DNA of 7,285 bases from an uncultured Lachnospiraceae bacterium (lineage in GTDB: Bacteria > Bacillota > Clostridia > Lachnospirales > Lachnospiraceae), in NCBI GenBank assembly GCA_947591115.1, contig CANQCX010000096.1, positions 1 through 7,285 of the forward strand. The letters are read 5' to 3'. Within the stretch, counting starts at the first letter, position 1. Every line of letters begins with the position of its first letter. Positions 1 through 6,902 of this stretch are shown in pieces. A model generated the notes under the pieces. That model was given only the letters and a program-made list of their open reading frames with translations. It had not been told where the DNA came from and made no database searches. Position numbers and translations under genes: made by a program.

Positions 1-3000
1 AGATTTTGGAAGGAAAACGACATCTTCCGAAAATCCATGGAAAACCGGAAGGAGGGCGAAACATACACATTTTATGATGGACCGCCGACTGCAAACGGCA
101 AGCCGCACATCGGGCATGTTCTAACTCGTGTGATCAAAGATATGATTCCGCGTTACCAGACGATGAAAGGAAAATACGTGCCGAGAAAAGCCGGATGGGA
201 TACGCATGGACTTCCGGTGGAGCTGGAGGTAGAGAAACTTCTGGGATTAAACGGAAAAGACCAGATCGAAGCGTACGGAATGGAGCCGTTTATCAAAAAG
301 TGCAAGGAATCCGTATGGAAGTACAAAGGCATGTGGGAGGATTTCTCCGGAACCGTAGGCTTTTGGGCGGATATGGATCATCCGTATGTCACGTATGACG
401 ACGACTTCATCGAGTCCGAATGGTGGGCGTTAAAAGAAATCTGGAACAAAAAACTGTTGTATAAAGGCTTTAAGATCGTGCCGTATTGTCCGCGTTGCGG
501 AACGCCGCTATCTTCTCAGGAGGTTGCGCAGGGGTATAAAACCGTAAAAGAACGTTCTGCGATCGTAAGATTTCGGGTAACCGGAGAAGACGCCTATTTC
601 CTTGCATGGACGACGACGCCCTGGACGCTGCCGAGCAACGTGGCTCTGTGCGTGAATCCGGAGGAAACGTACTGTAAGGTCAAAGCGGCGGACGGATTTA
701 CGTACTATATGGCGCAGGCGCTTCTGGATACGGTGCTGGGCAGACTGGCGGACGAAGGCGCGGCGGCATATGAAATATTGGAAACCTATCGGGGTAAGGA
801 TCTGGAATACAAAGAATACGAGCCGTTGTTCGCCTGTGCAAAAACAGTTGCGGATAAACAGCACAAAAAAGGATTTTTCGTTACCTGCGATTCCTATGTT
901 ACCATGACGGACGGTACCGGAATCGTCCATATTGCACCGGCATTCGGCGAGGACGACGCGAACGTCGGACGCAATTACGACCTTCCGTTCGTGCAGTTTG
1001 TAAACGGAAAGGGCGAAATGACCGAGGAAACCCCGTATGCGGGCATTTTTGTGAAAAAAGCGGATCCGGAGGTAATACGGGATCTGGATGCGCAGGGGAA
1101 ATTATACGACGCGCCGAAATTCGAACACGATTATCCGCATTGCTGGCGCTGCGATACGCCGCTGATCTACTATGCGAGGGAATCGTGGTTTATCAAGATG
1201 ACGGAAGTGCGGGACGAACTGGTTGCCAACAACCGGACGGTCAACTGGATCCCGAAGTCGATCGGAGAGGGCCGTTTCGGAAACTGGCTGGAGAATATTC
1301 AGGACTGGGGCATTTCGCGGAACCGTTACTGGGGAACGCCGTTAAATATCTGGGAATGCGAAGCCTGCGGCTGTCAGGAGTCCATCGGCAGCAGGGAGGA
1401 GCTGGCGGCGCGTTCCGGCAATCCGGATGCGGCAAAGGTGGAGCTGCACCGTCCGTATATTGATGAAATTACGCTGACCTGCTCCTGCGGCGGCACGATG
1501 AAGCGCGTGCCGGAGGTAGTGGACTGCTGGTTTGATTCCGGCGCAATGCCGTTTGCACAGCACCATTATCCGTTTGAAAACAAAGACCTGTTTGAGCAGC
1601 AGTTTCCGGCAAAATTTATTTCCGAGGCGGTTGACCAGACGCGCGGGTGGTTCTATTCCCTTATGGCGGAATCCACCCTGCTTTTCCACAAAGCGCCGTA
1701 TGAGAACGTCATCGTCCTGGGCCATGTGCAGGATGAAAACGGCCAGAAGATGAGCAAATCCAAAGGAAACGCGGTGGATCCGTTTGAAGCGCTGGAAACC
1801 TACGGAGCCGATGCGATCCGCTGGTACTTCTATATCAACAGCGCACCATGGCTTCCGAACCGTTTTCATGGAAAAGCGGTGCAGGAGGGACAGCGGAAAT
1901 TCATGGGAACGCTGTGGAATACGTATGCGTTTTTTGTTCTGTACGCCAATATCGACGGCTTTGACGCAACCAAATACCGGCTGGATTACGAGAAGCTGAC
2001 CGTTATGGATCAGTGGCTTTTGTCCAAACTCAATTCCGCGGTTGCGGCGGTAGACGACCATCTTGGCAATTACCGGATTCCGGAGGCGGCAAGGGCGCTG
2101 GAGGAATTTGTAGACGATATGAGCAACTGGTATGTCCGTCGTTCGCGCGAGCGTTTCTGGGCAAAGGGCATGGAGCAGGATAAGATCAACGCGTATATGA
2201 CGCTTTATACCGCGCTTGTTACGATTTCGAAGGCGGCGGCGCCAATGATCCCGTTTATGACCGAGGACATCTATCGGAATCTGGTATGCTCGATCGATCC
2301 GTCCGCGCCGGAAAGCGTGCATTTATGCGATTTTCCGGAAGTTCATTCTGAGTTTATCCATCCGGAGCTGGAAAAGAAGATGGATGAAGTATTAAAAATC
2401 GTGGTTCTGGGACGTGCATGCCGCAACAGCGCCAATATCAAGAACCGTCAGCCGATCGGAACGATGTATGTAAAAGCGCCGGAGACGCTTGACGACTTTT
2501 ACGTTGCGATCATTGCCGACGAGCTGAACGTCAAACAGGTGGAATTTACGGAGGATGTTTCTTCCTATACGGATTATCAGTTTAAACCGCAGCTTCGTAC
2601 GGTAGGCCCGAAGTACGGGAAATATTTAAAGCAAATACAGGCGGAGCTTGCAAAACTGGACGGAAATGCGGCAATGGAAGAATTAAAGACCGCCGGCGCA
2701 TTGAAACTTGACAGTATCAGCAGTGAAGTTGTATTATTGGAAGAGGATCTGCTGATTACCATGACGCAGGCCGAAGGTTTTGTGACGGAGAGCGGCAGCG
2801 GCGTAACGGTGGTGCTGGACACAAGGCTGACGCCGGAACTGGTAGAAGAAGGCTTTGTTCGGGAACTGATCAGTAAAATTCAGACCATGAGGAAGGAAGC
2901 CGGATTTGAAGTAACGGATCATATTGCAGTGTCTTATGACGCAGGGGAGAAAGTTGCCGGTATTTTTGAAAAATATGCGGCGCAGATTCAATCGGAGGTG

Positions 3001-3096
3001 CTTGCGGAGCAGATTACCGCAGACGCACTGAACGGCTATCAGAAGGAATGGAGCATCAATGGCGAGAAGGTACAGCTTGCAGTGGAGAAACGATGA
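1..3096 (+). CDS. ileS: Isoleucyl-tRNA synthetase, type 2 (5'-truncated by window)
   Basis: Cytoplasmic class I aminoacyl-tRNA synthetase that charges tRNA-Ile with isoleucine using ATP. The frame is open from base 1, and residues before the first ATG (position 37) read RFWKENDIFRKS, typical of the family N-terminus. That ATG is therefore internal and the true start lies a few dozen codons upstream. Seen in order: HIGH motif (106-117), CPRC zinc-type pair (487-498), editing-domain signature TTTPWTLPSN (610-639) and GTGIVH (913-930), second Cys pair CWRC (1141-1152), further Cys clusters CEACGC (1357-1374) and CSC (1480-1488), WFDSG (1528-1542), KMSKS loop (1747-1761), anticodon-binding helices with NWYVRRSRERFW (from 2125), and a C-terminal domain of the type-2 kind (about 2650-3093). 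The 1031 visible residues, the GPPTANGKPHIGH wording and the lack of a C-terminal zinc finger point to the eukaryotic-like type 2 enzyme, a class generally insensitive to mupirocin. No frameshift or missing catalytic motif. Confidence 0.97.
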   Translation, partial: RFWKENDIFRKSMENRKEGETYTFYDGPPTANGKPHIGHVLTRVIKDMIPRYQTMKGKYVPRKAGWDTHGLPVELEVEKLLGLNGKDQIEAYGMEPFIKKCKESVWKYKGMWEDFSGTVGFWADMDHPYVTYDDDFIESEWWALKEIWNKKLLYKGFKIVPYCPRCGTPLSSQEVAQGYKTVKERSAIVRFRVTGEDAYFLAWTTTPWTLPSNVALCVNPEETYCKVKAADGFTYYMAQALLDTVLGRLADEGAAAYEILETYRGKDLEYKEYEPLFACAKTVADKQHKKGFFVTCDSYVTMTDGTGIVHIAPAFGEDDANVGRNYDLPFVQFVNGKGEMTEETPYAGIFVKKADPEVIRDLDAQGKLYDAPKFEHDYPHCWRCDTPLIYYARESWFIKMTEVRDELVANNRTVNWIPKSIGEGRFGNWLENIQDWGISRNRYWGTPLNIWECEACGCQESIGSREELAARSGNPDAAKVELHRPYIDEITLTCSCGGTMKRVPEVVDCWFDSGAMPFAQHHYPFENKDLFEQQFPAKFISEAVDQTRGWFYSLMAESTLLFHKAPYENVIVLGHVQDENGQKMSKSKGNAVDPFEALETYGADAIRWYFYINSAPWLPNRFHGKAVQEGQRKFMGTLWNTYAFFVLYANIDGFDATKYRLDYEKLTVMDQWLLSKLNSAVAAVDDHLGNYRIPEAARALEEFVDDMSNWYVRRSRERFWAKGMEQDKINAYMTLYTALVTISKAAAPMIPFMTEDIYRNLVCSIDPSAPESVHLCDFPEVHSEFIHPELEKKMDEVLKIVVLGRACRNSANIKNRQPIGTMYVKAPETLDDFYVAIIADELNVKQVEFTEDVSSYTDYQFKPQLRTVGPKYGKYLKQIQAELAKLDGNAAMEELKTAGALKLDSISSEVVLLEEDLLITMTQAEGFVTESGSGVTVVLDTRLTPELVEEGFVRELISKIQTMRKEAGFEVTDHIAVSYDAGEKVAGIFEKYAAQIQSEVLAEQITADALNGYQKEWSINGEKVQLAVEKR

Positions 3097-3101
3097 AAAA
3101 T

Positions 3102-3143
3102 AAAAAAGAGGGGGAGACCGCAACCGGTTCATCCCCTTTTTTT
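3102..3143 (+). terminator. Intrinsic terminator of ileS
   Basis: The hairpin begins 5 bases after the ileS stop codon. GGGGA (3111-3115) pairs with TCCCC (3132-3136). Pairing extends outward through two G-T wobbles and an A/T run (3104-3110 with 3137-3143). It extends inward through G3116-T3129 and ACCG/CGGT (3117-3120 with 3125-3128), closing a CAAC loop with a two-base bulge. The T-run 3137-3143 completes the signal. The A-run on the left side would allow some activity on the other strand too. It separates ileS from glgP transcription. Confidence 0.88.
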
Positions 3144-3197
3144 CGTCTGGTCGGGAATGCCCGAATGAATCAGATAGAGGAAATAAATGAATTTGAT

Positions 3198-3203
3198 AGG
3201 AGG
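3198..3203 (+). promoter_or_regulatory. Ribosome binding site deciding the glgP start
   Basis: A perfect AGGAGG lies 7 bases before TTG at 3211. An in-frame ATG at 3187 precedes it, but starting there would translate the Shine-Dalgarno itself as part of MNLIGGIIL, a usual sign of an over-extended start. That ATG has a weaker GAGG at 3177-3180, so it cannot be excluded. Confidence 0.7.
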
Positions 3204-3210
3204 AATCATT

Positions 3211-5691
3211 TTGAGAGACAAAGTATTCAGTAAGAAGGTATTCGTCAAAAATGTAACGGATCATGTCAGGACGATGTACCGTAAGAAACTGGAAGAGGCG
3301 AATCAGCAGGAAATCTTTCAGGCGGTATCGGCTGCCGTAAAGGAAGTGATCATGGATGAATGGATGGCGACACAGCAGGCGTTTGACCGGCAGGATCCGA
3401 AAACCGTTTATTACATGTCTATGGAGTTTCTGATGGGGCGCGCGCTGGGCAACAACCTGATCAACCTCTGCGCTTACAAAGAAGTGAAGGAAGCATTGGA
3501 GGAGATCGGCTTAGACCTCAATGTCATTGAAGATCAGGAGCCGGATCCGGCGCTTGGAAACGGCGGTCTGGGCAGACTTGCCGCATGTTTTATGGATTCT
3601 CTGGCTTCTTTAGGCTATGCCGCGTACGGCTGCGGGATCCGTTACCGCTACGGGATGTTTAAGCAGAAGATCGACGACGGTTTCCAGATCGAAGTGCCGG
3701 ACAACTGGTTAAAGAACGGATATCCGTTTGAAATGCGCCGTCCGGAATACTGTTATGAAGTAAAATTCGGCGGTCAGGTGCGCACGCAGACGACCGAAGA
3801 CGGCAATCGGGAATTTGTACATGAAAATTACCAGTCGGTACTGGCGGTTGCATACGATATGCCGATCGTCGGCTATAACAATCACATTGTGGATTCCCTG
3901 ATCATATGGGACGCCCAGCCGAAGGAGGAATTTAAACTTTCCTCGTTTGATAAGGGCGAATACGATAAGGCGGTCGAGGAAGAAAATCTGGCGAGAAATC
4001 TGGTAGAGGTTCTCTACCCGAACGACAATCATGTAAAGGGCAAAGAGCTGCGTTTGAAGCAGCAGTATTTCTTTGTGTCCGCCAGCATTCAGAGAGCCAT
4101 TGCAAAATTTAAAAAATCCCACAGCAATTTGCATGATCTTCCGAAAAAGGTCGTATTCCAGATGAACGATACGCATCCGACGGTTACGGTAGGAGAGCTG
4201 ATGCGTATTCTTCTGGATGAGGAGCATCTTTCGTGGGATGAAGCATGGGAGATCACGACGCATTGCGTTGCATATACAAACCATACCATTATGGCGGAGG
4301 CTCTGGAAAAGTGGCCGATTGAAATTTTCCAGAGACTGCTTCCGCGCGTTTACCAGATCGTAGAGGAGATCAACCGCAGATTTATACTGGAAATTCAGGC
4401 AAAATATCCGGGAAATGAAGAAAAGATCCGCAAGATGGCAATCTTATACGACGGACAGGTCAAGATGGCGCATTTGGCGATCTGCGCCGGATATTCCGTC
4501 AACGGCGTTGCCAAGCTCCATACGGAAATCTTAAAGAATCAGGAATTAAAGGATTTCTACGAAATGTTTCCGCAGAAATTCAACAACAAGACCAACGGCA
4601 TCACGCAGAGACGTTTTCTTGCACATGCCAATCCGCTGCTGGCGGACTGGGTAACCAGACAGGTCGGGAAGGACTGGATGACCAATCTGTCCAGACTCGA
4701 AAAGCTGGTTGACGTTGCCGGAGATCCGAAGGCGCAGAAAGAATTTATGGACATTAAATACCAGAATAAGGTCCGTCTGGCAAAATACATTCGGGAGCAT
4801 AACGGCATTGAAGTCGATCCGAACTCCATTTTTGATGTTCAGGTAAAACGTCTGCACGAATACAAACGGCAGTTGATGAATATTCTGCATGTGATGTATC
4901 TGTACAATCAGATCAAAGAGCATCCGGATATGGATTTCTATCCGAGAACATTTATTTTCGGCGCAAAAGCGGCGGCAGGCTACCGCAATGCCAAGAGCAC
5001 GATCAAGCTGATCAACAGCGTTGCGGACGTCATTAACGGCGACGCCTCCATCGGCGGAAAGATCAAAGTGGTATTTATCGAGGATTATCGAGTATCGGTA
5101 GCGGAAATGATCTTTGCGGCGGCGGATGTGAGCGAGCAGATCTCTACGGCGAGCAAAGAGGCATCCGGAACCGGAAACATGAAATTTATGTTAAACGGCG
5201 CGCTTACCATCGGCACGATGGACGGCGCAAATGTGGAAATGTACGACGAAGTGGGCGCTGACAATATCTTTATTTTCGGAATGAGCGCAAACGAGGTCAT
5301 TGCGCACGAACAGCGCAAGGATTACTATCCGATGGACATCTACAACAGCGACGCGGATATCCGCAAGGTGTTAAACCAGATGGTGGACGGAACATATTCT
5401 TACAACGACCGCGAGCTTTTTCGGGAGCTGTACAATTCCCTGCTGAACACGCAGCCGCAGCAGCCGGCGGACCGTTACTTTATTTTGGCGGATTTCCGTT
5501 CGTACGTCAATGCGCAGAGCAAAGTGGAGGAGTATTATAAGAACCGCTATGCATGGGCAAAGAGCGCGATCTTAAATGTAGCGCATGTCGGAAAATTCTC
5601 TTCCGACCGTACGATTCAGGAGTATGTAGACGATATCTGGCATCTGGATCGGGTAACCGTCAATATGTCGGGAATTTCTTTTGGAATATAA
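3211..5691 (+). CDS. glgP: Glycogen/maltodextrin phosphorylase
   Basis: Cytoplasmic pyridoxal-phosphate enzyme (GT35 family) that releases glucose-1-phosphate from alpha-1,4-glucan using phosphate. From TTG 3211 it is 826 residues, normal for the family. Seen: YYMSMEFLMGRALGNN (around 3410), EPDPALGNGGLGRLAACF (from 3538), MNDTHPT (from 4162), KTNGITQRRFL (from 4588), QVKRLHEYKRQ (from 4840), FIFGAKAAAGY (around 4950) and the PLP motif EASGTGNMKFMLN, whose lysine codon is 5182-5184 (residue 658). Residues K546, R547, K552, T654 and K658 match rabbit muscle K568, R569, K574, T676 and K680 at a constant offset of 22, so the phosphate and cofactor sites look intact. The short N-terminus lacks the animal phosphorylation-site segment. 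Glycogen versus maltodextrin preference cannot be read from sequence. No clear sigma-A promoter was found between the ileS terminator and the start. The next gene follows after 10 bases. Confidence 0.95.
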   Translation: MRDKVFSKKVFVKNVTDHVRTMYRKKLEEANQQEIFQAVSAAVKEVIMDEWMATQQAFDRQDPKTVYYMSMEFLMGRALGNNLINLCAYKEVKEALEEIGLDLNVIEDQEPDPALGNGGLGRLAACFMDSLASLGYAAYGCGIRYRYGMFKQKIDDGFQIEVPDNWLKNGYPFEMRRPEYCYEVKFGGQVRTQTTEDGNREFVHENYQSVLAVAYDMPIVGYNNHIVDSLIIWDAQPKEEFKLSSFDKGEYDKAVEEENLARNLVEVLYPNDNHVKGKELRLKQQYFFVSASIQRAIAKFKKSHSNLHDLPKKVVFQMNDTHPTVTVGELMRILLDEEHLSWDEAWEITTHCVAYTNHTIMAEALEKWPIEIFQRLLPRVYQIVEEINRRFILEIQAKYPGNEEKIRKMAILYDGQVKMAHLAICAGYSVNGVAKLHTEILKNQELKDFYEMFPQKFNNKTNGITQRRFLAHANPLLADWVTRQVGKDWMTNLSRLEKLVDVAGDPKAQKEFMDIKYQNKVRLAKYIREHNGIEVDPNSIFDVQVKRLHEYKRQLMNILHVMYLYNQIKEHPDMDFYPRTFIFGAKAAAGYRNAKSTIKLINSVADVINGDASIGGKIKVVFIEDYRVSVAEMIFAAADVSEQISTASKEASGTGNMKFMLNGALTIGTMDGANVEMYDEVGADNIFIFGMSANEVIAHEQRKDYYPMDIYNSDADIRKVLNQMVDGTYSYNDRELFRELYNSLLNTQPQQPADRYFILADFRSYVNAQSKVEEYYKNRYAWAKSAILNVAHVGKFSSDRTIQEYVDDIWHLDRVTVNMSGISFGI

Positions 5692-5695
5692 GGAG
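5690..5695 (+). promoter_or_regulatory. Ribosome binding site of the TraX-family gene, overlapping the glgP stop
   Basis: AAGGAG shares two bases with the glgP TAA stop (5689-5691) and sits 6 bases before TTG at 5702. This arrangement suits coupling, with ribosomes finishing glgP able to re-start here. A TTG at 5681 in the same frame, inside glgP, has no comparable site before it. Confidence 0.7.
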
Positions 5696-5701
5696 ATAGA
5701 A

Positions 5702-6514
5702 TTGGACGTACAGATTCAAAAAACCTCCGGCGCAGAAGCGGCCGGAGGCGTTTCCGGAAGCACCTTAAAATGGATTGCGCTGATTACCATGCTCATCGAC
5801 CATACGGCAGCGACGGTGCTTGCCCGCGAACTCTGGTATACAGACCATCTGCTTGCGGGCGGGCATTATGCGCAGTGGCAGATGGTTTATGTGTGTATGC
5901 GCATCATCGGGAGAATGGCGTTTCCGATCTATTGCTTTCTTTTGGTGGAGGGATTTTTACATACGCACAGCGTGGGAAAATATGCATGGCGTCTGTTTTT
6001 GTTTGCGCTGATTTCCGAGATCCCGTTTGATCTGGCATTTAATATGACATGGCAGGACATGAGCTACAACAACGTTTTTTTTACGCTGTTCTGCGGACTT
6101 GCGGTCATCGCCGGAATCCGCTGGCTGAACGGGCGTTTTTGCCCGAAAAGCGATTCGGGATGGAAAAAGTATGCGTATCTGCTGGCAAGACTGATCGCGA
6201 TCATGACGGTGGTATTTGCAGGAATGCTCGTTGCGGAGGACGTGCTTTGTACGGATTACGGCGCAGGCGGAGTGGCGGCGATTACCGTACTTTATTTGCT
6301 CAGAAACTGCCGGCTGCTTTCCTATGCCGCCGCTGTATTGATCTTGGCGGCAATGTCCGGCCGTTTGGAGCTGGCGGCGCTTTTGATGCTGATCCCGCTG
6401 GCTTTTTACAACGGAAAAAGAGGACGGCAGATGAAGTATGTATTTTATGCGTTTTATCCGCTGCACCTTTTGGTGCTGGTCGGGATCTGCTGGCTTTTGG
6501 GACTTCCCTGTTAG
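5702..6514 (+). CDS. TraX-family integral membrane protein
   Basis: A 270-residue hydrophobic protein from TTG 5702 (277 if TTG 5681 is used). After a roughly 20-residue Gly/Ala/Ser-rich head it shows the TraX-family pattern: SGSTLKWIALITMLIDH (residues 18-34), RIIGRMAFPIYCFLLVEGF (67-85), KYAWRLFLFALISEIPFD (93-110), a NNVFFTL segment, and a C-terminal YAFYPLHLLVL. I count about seven or eight likely membrane helices (roughly 22-41, 67-86, 96-113, 124-140, 158-180, 188-203, 205-220, 222-240, 248-267; some may be partial). In the F plasmid, TraX acetylates the pilin N-terminus. Chromosomal Firmicute relatives have no settled function, and no conjugation gene is visible here. It lies 10 bases after glgP and ahead of a strong terminator, so it is likely the last gene of a glgP transcript. 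Family assignment is firm; function is not. Confidence 0.85.
   Translation: MDVQIQKTSGAEAAGGVSGSTLKWIALITMLIDHTAATVLARELWYTDHLLAGGHYAQWQMVYVCMRIIGRMAFPIYCFLLVEGFLHTHSVGKYAWRLFLFALISEIPFDLAFNMTWQDMSYNNVFFTLFCGLAVIAGIRWLNGRFCPKSDSGWKKYAYLLARLIAIMTVVFAGMLVAEDVLCTDYGAGGVAAITVLYLLRNCRLLSYAAAVLILAAMSGRLELAALLMLIPLAFYNGKRGRQMKYVFYAFYPLHLLVLVGICWLLGLPC
5718..5753 (+). other. Terminator-like hairpin inside the 5' end of the TraX-family gene
   Basis: CCTCCGGC (5724-5731) pairs perfectly with GCCGGAGG (5741-5748), eight base pairs. A further GC/GC pair inside closes an AGAA loop. The stem is preceded by an A-run and followed by CG then TTT (5751-5753). It sits 33 bases after the glgP stop and encodes the low-complexity SGAEAAGGV stretch. 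The T-run is short, so it may be a weak terminator, an attenuator, an mRNA 3'-end stabiliser for glgP, or just coding sequence. Confidence 0.45.
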
Positions 6515-6550
6515 ACGGCGCGTGAGATAAGACGAAGCGGAATTTCTTAG

Positions 6551-6601
6551 AAAAAAAGACTGCTGAAGAAAGAAAAGCTCTTTCCGACAGCAGTCTTTTT
6601 T
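6551..6601 (+). terminator. Intrinsic terminator after the TraX-family gene
   Basis: GACTGCTG (6558-6565) pairs perfectly with CAGCAGTC (6588-6595). The stem continues through A6552-6557 with T6596-6601. A second stem, GAAAG (6568-6572) with CTTTC (6580-6584), stacks in the loop. The T-run follows directly, and the A-run on the other arm makes it potentially bidirectional. It closes the glgP-TraX unit 37 bases past the stop. Confidence 0.9.
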
Positions 6602-6628
6602 GGACTATGAAAAAATATACTATGTAAA

Positions 6629-6704
6629 CCTGCAGCCACAGGAGGACTTTTAGTCGGAACTGACAGAACCATGGACAAAGCCGACGACTCAACAGCTCCT
6701 TTTG
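6629..6704. other. Unassigned segment with nested inverted repeats, possible small RNA
   Basis: A GC-richer island between the terminator and the AT-rich promoter region. AGGAG (6640-6644) can pair with CTCCT (6696-6700), which is followed by a short T-run. Inside it GTCGG (6653-6657) can pair with CCGAC (6681-6685). Competing small pairings exist: CCTG/CAGG at 6629-6632 with 6639-6642, and GACT 6645-6648 with AGTC 6652-6655. A TATACT at 6616-6621 could serve as a -10 element but has no good -35. It lies upstream of the promoter at 6817, so it is not in the leader of the downstream gene unless a longer transcript exists. I match it to no known riboswitch or ncRNA family. Confidence 0.25.
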
Positions 6705-6722
6705 ATGATTTTATATTAAACG

Positions 6723-6790
6723 AAAAATGTGTATAAAGTTTGGAAAAAATCGAAAAAAAGTATAAAAAATCTTATCAAATCATGAAATTT
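6723..6790. promoter_or_regulatory. Helically phased A-tracts (probable intrinsically bent DNA)
   Basis: A-tracts at 6723-6727, 6735-6737, 6744-6749, 6753-6759, 6764-6769, 6777-6779 and 6785-6787 (the last as AAATTT). The centres are 9.5 to 11.5 bases apart, about 10.4 on average, close to one helical turn. Such phasing is known to bend DNA. The run ends about 27 bases upstream of the -35 box, where it could assist polymerase or a nucleoid protein. Confidence 0.55.
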
Positions 6791-6796
6791 ATCATG
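6781..6796. promoter_or_regulatory. Small dyad upstream of the -35 box, possible operator
   Basis: CATGA (6781-6785) and TCATG (6792-6796) form a perfect inverted repeat with a 6-base AT spacer, 20 bases upstream of the -35 hexamer. The half-sites are short, so chance is a real alternative. Confidence 0.25.
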
Positions 6797-6816
6797 TATG
6801 GTACGGCGGCTGAATC

Positions 6817-6844
6817 TTGACATATGTGCAGATTATTATATAAT
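6817..6844 (+). promoter_or_regulatory. Consensus sigma-A promoter of the downstream receptor gene
   Basis: TTGACA (6817-6822), a 16-base spacer, then TATAAT (6839-6844): both hexamers are perfect. Transcription would start near 6851, giving a leader of about 50 bases to the ATG at 6903. The leader shows no obvious riboswitch or terminator. Expression is expected to be strong unless repressed. Confidence 0.85.
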
Positions 6845-6885
6845 AAAAATACAGTTGCGTATTGGAAAATAATTACTCGAAGAGT

Positions 6886-6895
6886 AGGATGGGGG
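6886..6895 (+). promoter_or_regulatory. Ribosome binding site of the receptor-like gene
   Basis: The purine-rich AGGATGGGGG ends 7 bases before ATG 6903. It is an imperfect Shine-Dalgarno, weaker than the AGGAGG of glgP, but no other start in the frame has a better one. Confidence 0.55.
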
Positions 6896-6902
6896 ATTTT
6901 TT

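Noticed and set aside
37..39. ATG at 37 as the ileS start
   Set aside because: The frame is open to base 1, the preceding residues (FWKENDIFRKS) fit the IleRS N-terminus, and there is no suitable ribosome site before it.
1342..2322. Long open frame on the minus strand (326 codons)
   Set aside because: It lies entirely inside the well-supported ileS gene, has Arg/His-rich composition typical of an antisense shadow, and shows no family motif.
2734..3264. Minus-strand open frame crossing the end of ileS and the glgP start
   Set aside because: It runs through the ileS terminator and the glgP ribosome site, and its translation resembles no protein family.
6547..6672. Minus-strand 41-codon frame beginning MVLSVPTKSPPVAAG
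   Set aside because: It ends inside the terminator hairpin and its C-terminal half is only terminator sequence. There is no ribosome site at a proper distance from its ATG. A repeated element in this region would better explain any conservation.
6300..6692. Minus-strand 130-codon frame over the end of the TraX-family gene and the terminator
   Set aside because: It reads through a strong hairpin terminator and the antisense of a real gene, with no recognisable domain.
6629..6704. Known riboswitch classes (c-di-GMP, SAM, ZTP, guanidine, THF) for the structured segment
   Set aside because: A GGACAAAGCC string loosely recalls the c-di-GMP-I core, but the other conserved blocks are absent. The segment also lies upstream of the promoter, outside the downstream mRNA leader.
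6671..6736. Plus-strand 21-codon frame MDKADDSTAPFDDFILNEKCV
   Set aside because: It has no Shine-Dalgarno and no identified promoter, and it runs into the A-tract region.
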